Of a stretch of 49,994 nucleotides of DNA, positions 9,930 to 19,070 are shown one piece after another (position 1 is the first letter of the stretch; every line of letters starts with the position of its first letter). The notes beneath the pieces were generated by a model. It was given only the letters and a program-made list of their open reading frames with translations. It made no database searches and had not been told where the DNA came from. A program made the position numbers and the translations under genes. The stretch is from Geomicrobium sp. JCM 19038 (GTDB taxonomy: Bacteria; Bacillota; Bacilli; Bacillales; Marinococcaceae): contig NZ_BAXA01000020.1 in assembly GCF_000698125.1 (NCBI RefSeq), positions 1-49,994 on the forward strand. Direction: 5' to 3'.

Positions 9930-10865
9930 ATGAGTAAGGATTATCGTGTATTACTATATTACAAGTATGTGGACATGCCTGATTACGAAGAGTATGCCGC
10001 AGAACATTTGCGTTTTTGTAAAGAAAATGAATTAAAAGGACGTATTATTGTTGCACCAGAAGGCATTAACGGTACGGTTTCAGGAACAGTTGAACAAACA
10101 GAACGTTACATGAACTACGTGAAACAAGACCCGAGGTTTGAAGACCTTTGGTTTAAAATAGACGAATCAGACGAGCACACATTTAAGAAAATGTTCGTTC
10201 GTCCGAAACAAGAATTGGTTACATGGCGCTTAGATGATGAGATTGATGACAATCCAAATAATCTCACTGGGCAGTATTTGAGTCCAAAAGAATTCCACGA
10301 TGCGCTTTTAGATGAAGATACAATTGTAATTGATGGGCGTAACGATTACGAGTATGAAATTGGTCATTTTCGTAATGCAATTAAGCCAGGTGTTCAGTCT
10401 TCAAGAGAATTTCCTGAGTGGATTGATGAGAACTTAGAAGAATATAAAGATAAACGAGTGATCACGTACTGTACAGGCGGCGTTCGCTGTGAGAAGTTGA
10501 CAGGTATTCTAATGAACAAAGGTTTCAAAGACGTTGCTCAACTTCACGGCGGTGTAGTGAACTACAGTCAAGACGAAGAAGTGCAAGGTCGTTTATGGGA
10601 CGGTAAGCTGTACGTGTTTGATGAGCGGATTTCGATTCGAGCAAATCATACGGACGAAGATGTTGTGATTGCAACTTGCCATCATTGTGGCACGACGGAG
10701 GATCGTTACATTAACTGTAGCAATCCTGAGTGCAACCGCCAGTATGTATGTTGCACAGAATGCGAAGAAAAGCATGAAGCGGCATGTACGACAGAATGTC
10801 GTGAGCACCCGCGTAATCGCTGGCCGAACATTAAAGAAACGTATGCAGACAAGAAGGCTCAATAA
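9930..10865 (+). CDS. trhO: tRNA uridine-34 hydroxylase, rhodanese family
   Basis: Makes 5-hydroxyuridine at the wobble position of tRNA using molecular oxygen (known for the TrhO/YceA/YbfQ family). Start ATG 9930 follows GGAGGGAAAACG; the frame extends further upstream without a ribosome site. Domains: N-terminal ferredoxin-like fold with GRIIVAPEGINGTVSGT (about 37-55), a rhodanese domain (about 115-215) with active Cys181 in YCTGGVRCEKL, and a C-terminal Cys-rich region (CHHCG, CSNPECNRQYVCCTECEEKH) that probably binds zinc. 311 residues. It is 15 bases from the nitroreductase gene and probably cotranscribed with it. Confidence 0.92.
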   Translation: MSKDYRVLLYYKYVDMPDYEEYAAEHLRFCKENELKGRIIVAPEGINGTVSGTVEQTERYMNYVKQDPRFEDLWFKIDESDEHTFKKMFVRPKQELVTWRLDDEIDDNPNNLTGQYLSPKEFHDALLDEDTIVIDGRNDYEYEIGHFRNAIKPGVQSSREFPEWIDENLEEYKDKRVITYCTGGVRCEKLTGILMNKGFKDVAQLHGGVVNYSQDEEVQGRLWDGKLYVFDERISIRANHTDEDVVIATCHHCGTTEDRYINCSNPECNRQYVCCTECEEKHEAACTTECREHPRNRWPNIKETYADKKAQ

Positions 10866-10880
10866 GGGGAGACTAGCTGA

Positions 10881-11480
10881 ATGGACGTTTTTGAGGCAAT
10901 TCAAACACGTAGAAGCATAGGCAAAGTAGATCCACATGAGATGGTTGATAAAGAAACATTAGAAAAAGTGCTTGAAGCAGGCAATTGGGCTCCGTCTCAT
11001 TATAAGACAGAGCCGTGGAAGTTTTTCGTTCACACAGGTGAAGGGCGGCGAGCGCTTGGGCGAGTGCTTCGTGAGATTCAACGTGAGAAGATTGATGGTG
11101 AACCTGACGAAGAACAACTTGAGAAGCTAGACAAGACGGTCGAAAAGCCGTTTCGAGCACCAATCGTCATTACGATTGCTGTTGAACCGAGCGAGAAAGA
11201 AAAAGTGATTGAGATTGAAGAGTACGCAGCCGCTCATGCTGCTGCTCAGAACATGTTACTCGCAGCACATGCCCTCGGGTTAGGAGCGATTTGGCGTTCA
11301 GGTAAACCGATGTACCATGATAAAGTGCGAGAGTTTTATAACTTAACAGAGCGTGGTAATGTTGTTGGTTTCATTTATTTAGGATTTCCTGCAACAGCGA
11401 AAGACCGACTTGCAGAGCGCAATCCTCACGAAGCAAAAACGGTCTACATCCATGAAGATATTGATCGCATAAATGAGTAA
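10881..11480 (+). CDS. Nitroreductase family protein (YdjA-like)
   Basis: FMN-dependent NAD(P)H oxidoreductase of the nitroreductase superfamily, 199 residues. The N-terminal FMN-phosphate motif appears as IQTRRSIGKVDPH, followed by LEAGNWAPSHYKTEPWKFFV, and the helix EYAAAHAAAQNMLLAAHALGLGAIWRSG is typical of the YdjA branch. ATG 10881 follows AAGGGGAGACTAGCTGA. The natural substrate of this branch is not known; genetic linkage to trhO is probably only operonic. Confidence 0.87.
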   Translation: MDVFEAIQTRRSIGKVDPHEMVDKETLEKVLEAGNWAPSHYKTEPWKFFVHTGEGRRALGRVLREIQREKIDGEPDEEQLEKLDKTVEKPFRAPIVITIAVEPSEKEKVIEIEEYAAAHAAAQNMLLAAHALGLGAIWRSGKPMYHDKVREFYNLTERGNVVGFIYLGFPATAKDRLAERNPHEAKTVYIHEDIDRINE

Positions 11481-11484
11481 TTCA

Positions 11485-11513
11485 AGAAACGACCTTCCGG
11501 TCGTTTCTTTTTT
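11485..11513 (+). terminator. Terminator of trhO-nitroreductase
   Basis: Ten-bp perfect stem AGAAACGACC / GGTCGTTTCT (11485-11494 with 11499-11508), TTCC loop and a run of T. Confidence 0.9.
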
Positions 11514-11529
11514 GTGTGAGCTCATTCCA

Positions 11530-11576
11530 TTGACAATCTAGAACACAATCGGCTAGCATTAAAACTAATCAGTTTT
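11530..11576 (+). promoter_or_regulatory. Promoter and likely TetR operator ahead of the efflux operon
   Basis: TTGACA (11530-11535), 18-base spacer, TAGCAT (11554-11559). Directly downstream is the inverted repeat AAAACT-AATC-AGTTTT (11561-11576), with a further half site AAAACT at 11580. A palindrome at the transcription start is the usual position of a TetR-family operator; binding by the following gene product is inferred. Confidence 0.65.
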
Positions 11577-11615
11577 CATAAAACTAAAGAGTAATCTATA
11601 AATGTGAGGGTCGTC

Positions 11616-12533
11616 GTGAAAGATAAAATTATTGTAGAAGCGTTAAAACAGTTTTCTAGAGAAGGCTATTATGCGACGTCTGTACAGACGATTGCAGAGA
11701 ACTGCGGTATTTCAAAAGCATCTTTGTATAAATATTTCTCATCAAAAGACGATCTACTTATGCAAGTGTTTGATTATAACTTGAAGCAAATGTTTATTCG
11801 AACGACTACGTATAAAGCTGATGAGTCCCTTTCTAAAAAGGAACAGCTTGTTGATAAAATTGTTCTTGAGCTTGACGTTGCAAAAGACCATCGACCGTTT
11901 GCTAATCTCGTTTTTCAAGCGATTCCTCAAAAGAAGACGAGCGAAATTATGATCATGGTTAAACGGACGAAAGCGTTATTGATGAACTGGCATTTTACGA
12001 GTTTGAGAGATGCATACGGTGAAGAAGTGAAAGACTACATTTGGGACCTTGTTGTTATGTTTCAAGGAACGCTTCGAGAATACTCACATTTGATGGTCGA
12101 TGATCACAAGCCCCTTCATTCTAAGGAGGTGGCACAACAAGTCGTTGACATGATTGATTGTGTTGTCCAAAGAGGTGGGCATCTTTCCTCCCTCTTAACG
12201 AAGGAAGTTATGCACGATTACGAACAGTTTAGAGAAGAAGAAACTGTCGCTAGTATAGAAGAACAAGTGAGAGAATGTTGCGTACAAATTCGTTATCAAG
12301 TTGAACAAAAATGGACGCGTAAACAGAAACAACAAGTGTTTGCAGCCCTCGACCACTTTGAGAAAGAAGTGATGGCAAAAGAGCCAAAGCTTTACTTATT
12401 TGAAGCATTAGGTCGCTATTTAACGAGCGAAGTCCCGATTTCAACCGAACTTGATCGCTTGCGGAAACTGATTGAAATCAATGGGAACTCGCCGAATGAT
12501 CACTTAGATGTTACTAAAGAAAAGAAGGAATAA
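11616..12533 (+). CDS. TetR/AcrR family regulator of the tandem MFS pumps
   Basis: Repressor, about 305 residues, start GTG 11616 behind GAGGG (an in-frame GTG at 11604 lacks a site). The N-terminal helix-turn-helix reads ALKQFSREGYYATSVQTIAENCGISKASLYKYFSSKDDLL, the canonical TetR pattern. The ligand domain is long: most family members have about 190-220 residues, and the extra C-terminal 90 (from about residue 215) are charged and helical, of unknown role. The gene ends one base before the ATG of the first MFS gene, so regulator and pumps form one operon. Confidence 0.87.
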   Translation: MKDKIIVEALKQFSREGYYATSVQTIAENCGISKASLYKYFSSKDDLLMQVFDYNLKQMFIRTTTYKADESLSKKEQLVDKIVLELDVAKDHRPFANLVFQAIPQKKTSEIMIMVKRTKALLMNWHFTSLRDAYGEEVKDYIWDLVVMFQGTLREYSHLMVDDHKPLHSKEVAQQVVDMIDCVVQRGGHLSSLLTKEVMHDYEQFREEETVASIEEQVRECCVQIRYQVEQKWTRKQKQQVFAALDHFEKEVMAKEPKLYLFEALGRYLTSEVPISTELDRLRKLIEINGNSPNDHLDVTKEKKE

Positions 12534-12534
12534 G

Positions 12535-13929
12535 ATGAGTACAACCACAAATGTAAGATCGATGGTCGCAATTTTACTTGCGGCCGCTTTTATGGCGATA
12601 TTAAACCAAACGCTACTAACTACCGCATTGCCACACATCATGCGAGATTTTCAAATTAGTGCAGACCTTGGACAATGGGTGAATTCAGCGTTCATGCTCG
12701 TCAACGGTGTGATGATTCCAATCACTGCCTTTTTAATTGAAAAATACACAACTAGGCGACTGTTTTTCGTTGCAATGGGATTATTTGCGATCGGAACACT
12801 CGTCTGTGCGTTAGCGCCATCATTTTTAACGCTCATTGCTGGGCGTGTTATTCAAGCCGCAGGGGCAGGCATTATGATGCCTTTGATGCAAACCGTATTG
12901 CTATTAATTTTTCCGGTTGAACGACGTGGATCTGCGATGGGGATGGTAGGACTTGTCATTGCATTTGCTCCAGCGATCGGACCGACATTGTCTGGTTGGC
13001 TCGTTGAGAGTCACCATTGGTCGATTTTATTTTGGATTATCTTGCCACTTGCGTTGATTACAATCTTCGCCGCTTGGCTCAAACTCGAAAACGTTTCGAC
13101 GTTAAATAATCCAAAGCTTGATATTACATCGATTATTTTATCGTCGTTCGGTTTTGGTGGAATTTTGTATGGGTTTAGTTCAGCGGGGGCATCAGGATGG
13201 TTGAATCCAGTCGTTCTTGTATCGATTGTCGTCGGAATCGTAACACTTGTTCTATTCATCGTGCGTCAATTGCGGTTAACACAACCGATTCTAGAGTTTC
13301 GAGTGTTTCAATATCCAATTTTCACATTGACGACGATTATCGGGATGATTGTATTTATGTCGATGATCGGTTCACAAACAATTCTTCCAGTGTATATGCA
13401 AGATATGCATGATTTCACTGCATTTGAAACAGGCCTAATGTTATTACCAGGTGCTGTATTAATGGGGATTATGTCACCAATTACAGGACGTATCTTTGAT
13501 AAGATTGGTGCTCGAACTCTTTCGATTCTAGGTCTCTTTTTAGTAACAGCAACAACGTTTTTATTAACGCAGTTAACGACAGAAACGACCTTTCTTTATT
13601 TGACGATCGTGTCAACGATTCGCATGCTTGGGATTGCTCTTTGTATGATGCCAGTTACAACTGCAGGAATTAACGTACTGCCTAATCGTTTAATTCCTCA
13701 CGGTACAGCGATGAACAATACGATGCGTCAAGTTGCTGGTGCTGTAGGAACGGCGTTGCTCGTAACAATTATGACTCAAGCAGCCATTTCACCGGCTGAT
13801 GCGGGTTCTATGGAAGGTGCAGTTCGAGGAGTGAACATGGCGTTTTTATTCGCAGGAATTTTATCTTCTCTAGGCTTCCTACTTTCGTTTATGATTAAAA
13901 GAAAAAGCAGACCGTTAAGGATTCAATGA
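12535..13929 (+). CDS. DHA2-type MFS multidrug efflux pump (LmrB/EmrB-like), copy 1
   Basis: Proton-driven drug exporter with about 14 predicted membrane helices in 464 residues. Motifs of the DHA2 group: LNQTLLTTALPHIMRDF in helix 1, WVNSAFMLVNGVMIPITAFLIEKYTTRRLF (loop 2-3 motif A), the antiporter motif around GLVIAFAPAIGPTLSGWLVE, and AGAGIMMPLMQT. ATG 12535 is preferred to upstream in-frame codons because GAAGGAATAAG lies just before it. It resembles Bacillus LmrB most. It is a close paralogue of the next gene. The substrate is unknown. Confidence 0.9.
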   Translation: MSTTTNVRSMVAILLAAAFMAILNQTLLTTALPHIMRDFQISADLGQWVNSAFMLVNGVMIPITAFLIEKYTTRRLFFVAMGLFAIGTLVCALAPSFLTLIAGRVIQAAGAGIMMPLMQTVLLLIFPVERRGSAMGMVGLVIAFAPAIGPTLSGWLVESHHWSILFWIILPLALITIFAAWLKLENVSTLNNPKLDITSIILSSFGFGGILYGFSSAGASGWLNPVVLVSIVVGIVTLVLFIVRQLRLTQPILEFRVFQYPIFTLTTIIGMIVFMSMIGSQTILPVYMQDMHDFTAFETGLMLLPGAVLMGIMSPITGRIFDKIGARTLSILGLFLVTATTFLLTQLTTETTFLYLTIVSTIRMLGIALCMMPVTTAGINVLPNRLIPHGTAMNNTMRQVAGAVGTALLVTIMTQAAISPADAGSMEGAVRGVNMAFLFAGILSSLGFLLSFMIKRKSRPLRIQ

Positions 13930-13959
13930 ATAAGAAATAACAAAGTTTGGAGGTTGTAG

Positions 13960-15348
13960 ATGGGTGAGAACACAAATTTAAAGAAAGCGCCGATTGTAAC
14001 GGTTTTACTCATCGGTTCTTTCGTTGCCATATTAAATCAGACGCTCTTAACGACGGCTTTGCCTCATCTCATGACGGACCTATCCATTAATGAGAATGAA
14101 GCACAGTGGGTGACGACGGTCTTTATGCTCGTAAATGGGATTATGATTCCAATTACCGCTTTTCTAATAGAAAAGTTCTCAACGAGGAAGCTCTTTCTAA
14201 CTGCAATGAGTTTGTTCGTGCTTGGAACACTCGTCTGTGCTTTATCTCCGTCTTTTGAAATGCTCATGTTAGGGCGGGTTATTCAAGCTTCAGGTGCAGG
14301 TATTATGATGCCACTCATGCAGACATCGTTTCTCTTGTTGTTTCCAATTGAAAAACGGGGAAGTGCGATGGGGCTAGCTGGTCTAGTGATTGCCTTTGCA
14401 CCTGCCATTGGACCAACCCTTTCTGGTTGGCTCGTTGAACAATATCACTGGTCAATTCTCTTTTGGGTCGTCCTGCCGATTGGCGTACTCAATATGATAC
14501 TCGCATACATATTCTTAAAGAATATCGCGACGCAACGAGAAGCAAAACTCGACATTCGGTCTATTGTCTACTCAACACTTGGATTTGGGGGATTGTTACT
14601 CGGATTCAGTAGTGCAGGGGACGGGGTATGGCTACAGGCTACGGTTTTAGTACCGATGATCATTGGGATTATCACGCTCGTTGCCTTTATTAGACGACAA
14701 CTGCGTTTAAAACAACCGATCTTGGAGTTTCGAGTGTTTAAGTCGAGAATCTTCATGTTTTCTACGATGATTAGTGTGATTATCTTTTTATCGATGATTA
14801 GCACCGCCACAATTCTACCGATTTATATGCAAAATATGAACTCGTTTGATGCATTTGAATCGGGCTTGATACTGTTGCCTGGAGCTATTTTGATGGGGGT
14901 GATTTCGCCAGTTGCAGGAAGAATATTTGACCGAGTAGGTGTACGATATTTAGCAATTCCGGGTTTGTTCTTAATTTTTATTTCATCATTAATGTTCATT
15001 GATCTTGATGGTCAAACGTCTGCGCTATATCTAAGTATCGGTTATGCGATTCGTATGGTCGGTACGGGGATGGCGATGATGCCTGTGACGACGGCTGGAA
15101 TAAATGATTTGCCACATGTATTGATCCCTCACGGCGCAGCGATGACAAACACGATGCGTCAAGTCGGGGCATCGATTGGTACGGCAATCTTCGTAACAAT
15201 CATGACAACAGCAGCGGTGGATACCGTTGCGGATGAGACGAATGCACTTATTATTGGTGTTAACACGAGCTTTATCGTTGCATCAGTGCTTGCGTTGATC
15301 GGTTTTATTCTCACTTTGTTTTTACGCAGTAAACCACGGTCCAAGTAA
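13960..15348 (+). CDS. DHA2-type MFS multidrug efflux pump (LmrB/EmrB-like), copy 2
   Basis: Second pump of the tandem pair, 462 residues. It matches copy 1 over its whole length, with long shared stretches (LNQTLLTTALPH, MLVNG-MIPITAFLIEK, AGAGIMMPLMQT, IGPTLSGWLVE, MMPVTTAGIN). The DNA differs throughout, so this is an old duplication. ATG 13960 follows TTGGAGGTTGTAG, 30 bases after copy 1. Both retain all motifs and look functional; they may differ in substrate range. Confidence 0.9.
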   Translation: MGENTNLKKAPIVTVLLIGSFVAILNQTLLTTALPHLMTDLSINENEAQWVTTVFMLVNGIMIPITAFLIEKFSTRKLFLTAMSLFVLGTLVCALSPSFEMLMLGRVIQASGAGIMMPLMQTSFLLLFPIEKRGSAMGLAGLVIAFAPAIGPTLSGWLVEQYHWSILFWVVLPIGVLNMILAYIFLKNIATQREAKLDIRSIVYSTLGFGGLLLGFSSAGDGVWLQATVLVPMIIGIITLVAFIRRQLRLKQPILEFRVFKSRIFMFSTMISVIIFLSMISTATILPIYMQNMNSFDAFESGLILLPGAILMGVISPVAGRIFDRVGVRYLAIPGLFLIFISSLMFIDLDGQTSALYLSIGYAIRMVGTGMAMMPVTTAGINDLPHVLIPHGAAMTNTMRQVGASIGTAIFVTIMTTAAVDTVADETNALIIGVNTSFIVASVLALIGFILTLFLRSKPRSK

Positions 15349-15366
15349 CTCGAACCGTGGTTTTTT
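15331..15366. terminator. Terminator between MFS copy 2 and the convergent flavin reductase
   Basis: Ten-bp stem AAACCACGGT / ACCGTGGTTT (15331-15340 with 15354-15363) ending in T6 on the plus strand. It overlaps the last codons of the pump gene. The minus-strand side lacks a good T run. Confidence 0.8.
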
Positions 15367-15369
15367 GTA

Positions 15370-15837
15370 TTAATTGAGTTTGCGGTAATTGCCTTCAAAG
15401 TAAACGAGTGGATCGATTTTTTCTGGGTCTTTAATGTTAAGGTTCGTAACCTCACCGATAAAGATCGTATGATCTCCTGCCTCTACTTTGTTGTACGTTG
15501 AACAAATGAGCTGAACCATTGCGTCTGGAATGACAGGTAGTCCGTCAAGGTCTGCAAAGGCGAAGTTTTCTTTGCCTGGTAACTGTTTTGAGAAGATTTT
15601 AGAGATATCTTCTTGTGATTGATCTAGAATGTTCACTGCAAATTTGTTCGCATCTTTTAGCTTTTGGAACATTGAAGCCCGGTGATCAACTGATACTGCA
15701 ATTAACTTCGGTTCTAATGAAATGGACATGAATGCATTTGCAGTCATTCCATGAGTTTCAACACCATTTTCTGTCGTCACAACGGTAATTCCGGTCGTGA
15801 ACTTTGCCATTGCACGACGGAAAAGATAATCATCCAT
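15370..15837 (-). CDS. Flavin reductase family protein (HpaC-like FMN-binding domain)
   Basis: Small NAD(P)H:flavin oxidoreductase, 155 residues from ATG 15837, eight bases after AAGGAG; an upstream in-frame GTG is too near that site. The flavin-binding pattern is clear: FRRAMAKFTTGITVVTT, GMTANAFMSISLEPKLIAVSVDH and FAVNILDQSQEDISK. Proteins of this type supply reduced flavin to two-component monooxygenases, but no monooxygenase gene is adjacent, so the partner is unknown. Confidence 0.88.
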   Translation of the reverse strand: MDDYLFRRAMAKFTTGITVVTTENGVETHGMTANAFMSISLEPKLIAVSVDHRASMFQKLKDANKFAVNILDQSQEDISKIFSKQLPGKENFAFADLDGLPVIPDAMVQLICSTYNKVEAGDHTIFIGEVTNLNIKDPEKIDPLVYFEGNYRKLN

Positions 15838-16097
15838 ATGTGCCACTCCTTTTTCTCTGTCGGGTAATCTATATCATTAACTTATGATAAAAAGTAAAAA
15901 AAGTACGATGCTAAGAGATGCATCTTATTAATTTTAGCAAGAGTTTTTGATTCTCGCTAACAATTCGCTCATATTCAAACTGAAGTTTGAAAAGAATGAT
16001 TATTTAAGAAAGCGGTTTAAATCGAGTCTTTCGCTATATTCTAAGAGAAATCTAATGTATGATAAAACGAGGACATGTAAAGGAAAGGATGAAGGTC

Positions 16098-17279
16098 ATG
16101 CCTAGCACAAAGTTAACATCATTTTTAAACAGTGGACTTAACGAACTTAAAGATAAAGGTCTGTACAATGTGATTCACCCACTAGAGGGTGCAAATGGAC
16201 CGAAGATTCAACTTGAAGGTAAAGAGCTTATAAACTTGTCATCAAACAACTATTTAGGTCTTGCTACAGACGAACGTCTAAAGGAAGTTGCCAAAGATGC
16301 TGTCACAAAGTATGGTGTCGGTTCTGGGGCGGTTCGTACGATTAACGGTACGTTGCAGCTTCACGTTGAGCTTGAAGAGAAGCTTGCGAAGTTTAAGCAT
16401 ACAGAAGCAGCGATTGCCTATCAGTCTGGTTTTAACTGTAACATGGCTGCCATTTCAGCAGTTATGAACAAAAACGATGCAATTCTTTCAGATGAATTGA
16501 ATCATGCTTCAATTATTGATGGATGTCGTTTATCAAAAGCGAAGATTATTCGTTACAACCACAGTGATATGGATGACCTTCGTCAAAAAGCAAGTGAAGC
16601 GGTAAAAGAATACGAGAAGGTTATGGTTATTACAGACGGTGTCTTCTCCATGGACGGCGACGTTGCAAAACTTCCTGAAATCGTAGACATTGCTGAAGAA
16701 TTTGATCTAATTACGTATGTTGACGATGCACACGGTTCTGGTGTTTTAGGTGAAGGAAAAGGAACTGTAAAGCATTTTGGACTTTCAGATCGCGTGGACA
16801 TGCAAATGGGTACGTTGTCGAAAGCGATTGGTGTTGTTGGTGGTTACGTTGCAGGAAGCCAAGCGCTCATCGATTGGCTAAAAGTCCAATCGCGTCCGTT
16901 TTTATTCTCAACTTCTCTAACGCCTGCTGATATCCGTGCAAGTATTGAAGCAATTGATATTTTGTCTGAGTCTAAAGAGCTTCAAGAACGACTTTGGGAG
17001 AATACAAAATATCTACAAGAAGGATTAAAGAAGCTAGGTTTTAGCGTTGGAGATACAGAGACACCAATTACGCCAGTAATTATTGGTGATGAGCAGAAAA
17101 CTCAACAATTTAGTAAGCGTCTTATGGAAGAAGGCGTTTATGCAAAATCAATCGTATTCCCGACGGTTCCTCGTGGGACAGGGCGTGTAAGAAACATGCC
17201 AACAGCTGCTCACACGAAAGAAATGCTCGATGAAGCACTTTCTGTGTATGAGAAACTTGGAAAAGAACTAGACGTATAA
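16098..17279 (+). CDS. kbl: Glycine C-acetyltransferase (2-amino-3-ketobutyrate CoA ligase)
   Basis: PLP enzyme that splits 2-amino-3-ketobutyrate with CoA into glycine and acetyl-CoA. 393 residues from ATG 16098; the open frame extends to 16059 but that part has no family similarity. Alpha-oxoamine synthase motifs: [61 protein letters not shown], and the PLP lysine Lys242 in [17 protein letters not shown]/BioF is the main alternative, but the adjacent threonine dehydrogenase gene supports kbl. Forms a two-gene threonine-breakdown operon with the next gene. Confidence 0.92.
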   Translation: MPSTKLTSFLNSGLNELKDKGLYNVIHPLEGANGPKIQLEGKELINLSSNNYLGLATDERLKEVAKDAVTKYGVGSGAVRTINGTLQLHVELEEKLAKFKHTEAAIAYQSGFNCNMAAISAVMNKNDAILSDELNHASIIDGCRLSKAKIIRYNHSDMDDLRQKASEAVKEYEKVMVITDGVFSMDGDVAKLPEIVDIAEEFDLITYVDDAHGSGVLGEGKGTVKHFGLSDRVDMQMGTLSKAIGVVGGYVAGSQALIDWLKVQSRPFLFSTSLTPADIRASIEAIDILSESKELQERLWENTKYLQEGLKKLGFSVGDTETPITPVIIGDEQKTQQFSKRLMEEGVYAKSIVFPTVPRGTGRVRNMPTAAHTKEMLDEALSVYEKLGKELDV

Positions 17280-17299
17280 TAGCGGAACAACGTTTAAAT

Positions 17300-17336
17300 A
17301 AAGGGGGAAGACAGCGCGATCGTTGTGCGCTGTCCA
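17300..17336 (+). promoter_or_regulatory. Shine-Dalgarno sequence followed by a hairpin before the tdh start
   Basis: AAAGGGGG (17300-17307) is followed by a perfect 8-bp GC-rich stem GACAGCGC / GCGCTGTC (17310-17317 with 17327-17334, 9-base loop). The first ATG is at 17337. Unfolded, the site is 29 bases from the start; folded, it is 4 bases from ATG 17337 and 10 from ATG 17343. Confidence 0.6.
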
Positions 17337-17342
17337 ATGAGC

Positions 17343-18281
17343 ATGAAACGGATTTTATTAACTGGGGCACTTGGTCAGATCGGCTCAGAGTTAACGACAA
17401 CTCTGCAGCATAAATATGGCGTTGATAATGTCATTGCCACCGATATTCGATATAGTGATGGAGCATTTGGAGAGGGTGCGCGGTTTGAAACGTTAGACAT
17501 TATGGATGGGAATCGCTTGAATGAACTTGTGAAGAACAACAACGTGGACACGATCATTCATCTTGCGGCAATGTTGTCTGCGAATGCTGAGCATCATCCA
17601 CAACGTGCATGGGAAATTAACATGACAGGGCTAATGAACAGTTTAGAAGTTGCTCGTGAACACGATTGCAAGTTCTTTACTCCGAGCAGTATTGGTGCTT
17701 TTGGTCCTTCAACCATTAAACAAAGTACACCACAAGTTACTGTTCAACGCCCAACTTCAATGTATGGCGTAAGTAAAGTAGCAAGTGAACTGTTATGTGA
17801 TTATTACTATACGAAGTATGGGCTTGATACACGTGGTCTGCGTTTTCCTGGGCTAATCTCTTATTTGACACCACCAGGTGGTGGGACGACAGATTATGCA
17901 GTGGACATTTATTATAAGGCTGTTGAAGAAGGAAGCTATACGTCGTTCTTAAGTGAGGGCACATACTTGGATATGATGTATATGCCAGATGCGATTCAAG
18001 CTACCGTAGATTTGCTTGAAGCGGATCCAAGTCAATTAAAGAATCGCAACGCTTACAATGTAACAGCGATGAGTATTGAACCGGAAATGATCGCTGCTGA
18101 AATTAAAAAGCATATTCCAGACTTTACGTTATCGTATGATGTTGATCCAGTACGCCAAGGAATTGCTGATAGTTGGCCAGATGCTATTGATCCAACGGCA
18201 GCAAAAGAAGAATTTGGATTTTCACCATCGTATGATTTAGAGAAGATGACGAAAGATATGCTTGAGAAAGTTCAAAAGTAA
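17343..18281 (+). CDS. L-threonine 3-dehydrogenase, SDR (NAD-dependent epimerase) type
   Basis: Oxidises threonine to 2-amino-3-ketobutyrate, the substrate of the kbl product just upstream. It is of the extended short-chain dehydrogenase type, not the zinc type of B. subtilis Tdh. It has the Rossmann motif GALGQIG at the N terminus, HLAAMLSA, TPSSIGAFGP and the catalytic YGVSK (Tyr and Lys). The C-terminal region with TYLDMMYMPDAI and KEEFGFSPSYDLEKMTKDML fits the family. ATG 17343 gives the usual family N terminus; 17337 is also possible. Distance from kbl is 63 bases and includes the hairpin described at 17300-17336. Confidence 0.88.
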   Translation: MKRILLTGALGQIGSELTTTLQHKYGVDNVIATDIRYSDGAFGEGARFETLDIMDGNRLNELVKNNNVDTIIHLAAMLSANAEHHPQRAWEINMTGLMNSLEVAREHDCKFFTPSSIGAFGPSTIKQSTPQVTVQRPTSMYGVSKVASELLCDYYYTKYGLDTRGLRFPGLISYLTPPGGGTTDYAVDIYYKAVEEGSYTSFLSEGTYLDMMYMPDAIQATVDLLEADPSQLKNRNAYNVTAMSIEPEMIAAEIKKHIPDFTLSYDVDPVRQGIADSWPDAIDPTAAKEEFGFSPSYDLEKMTKDMLEKVQK

Positions 18282-18292
18282 TGAACGCAAAG

Positions 18293-18336
18293 AAACCGTA
18301 AGTGAGAGACGACGCTCGTTTCTCACTTACGGTTTT
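18293..18336. terminator. Bidirectional terminator between tdh and the lytic transglycosylase
   Basis: 15-bp perfect stem AAACCGTAAGTGAGA / TCTCACTTACGGTTT (18293-18307 with 18321-18335) with a 13-base loop. The right arm contains the last codons and stop of the convergent minus-strand gene. Confidence 0.85.
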
Positions 18337-18989
18337 TCATTGTTTTCAATTACTTCATAGCCGTTATTATAGACATCAACAAAAGAAATAACTTCTTCAA
18401 CGTACCAATCGGCGCGATTGTATGCAAACAATGCTTCTTCAATGTCACCATCATCTGCACCGTTCGATGATAAATACCTAGCGGCTGCAAAAATCGCATC
18501 TTCATGATTCCAAGGATCGGCGACGCCTTTATCACGCACGTCCATTCCATATCCGCCATGTTCAGCAATAAGGTCTGGGTCTGTTAATTCTTCATTTGGA
18601 ATGGCACCTGCACCATTGCCTTCGCATGTTGGATGGCTCCATCCAAACCAAGTACAAGGCATGAATTGCATTGGGCCTTCAGCTCCAGCAGGTGAAATCA
18701 TAGGGTCCATCGTTGAGAATCGTGTTTCCACTCTGTGGACGGCAGCAAGAAGTTCCCAAGGGATCTCGTATTCATCTGCAGCTTCTTGATAGATTGGCAT
18801 ATATTCAGCTGGAATTTCATTGTTTGCAATTCCTGAAAGTCGTCCATTTAAAAGCTTGTCCAGTTCATTTTCAGTAAACATAGAGCTAACAAGATAAAAT
18901 GCTCCAATGCCGATTGCGGCAATGAAAAAAACACTTGCGAACAAGCAACCGAATAACTTTCGTTTCTTTTTCTGTTTCGCTTTGCCCAT
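18327..18989 (-). CDS. Membrane-anchored lytic transglycosylase (SLT/CwlT-like lysozyme domain)
   Basis: Cleaves peptidoglycan glycan strands. 220 residues: a basic N terminus (KAKQKKKRK), one membrane helix (about 13-35), then an extracytoplasmic lysozyme-like domain from about residue 60. The likely catalytic Glu88 sits in LLAAVHRVETRF. Other fold markers are GAEGPMQFMPCTWFGW and EEALFAYNRADWYVEEVISF. This resembles the muramidase half of CwlT and stand-alone transglycosylases in Bacillus. ATG 18989 has GAGGGA upstream. Monocistronic. Confidence 0.85.
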   Translation of the reverse strand: MGKAKQKKKRKLFGCLFASVFFIAAIGIGAFYLVSSMFTENELDKLLNGRLSGIANNEIPAEYMPIYQEAADEYEIPWELLAAVHRVETRFSTMDPMISPAGAEGPMQFMPCTWFGWSHPTCEGNGAGAIPNEELTDPDLIAEHGGYGMDVRDKGVADPWNHEDAIFAAARYLSSNGADDGDIEEALFAYNRADWYVEEVISFVDVYNNGYEVIENNEKP

Positions 18990-19070
18990 TAAAAATCCCT
19001 CACTTGCCTAACCATTTCGATGTCACTTATCCATCATAGCGTTAAAGTGAGAAGTTTGTCTATCGTTAGA

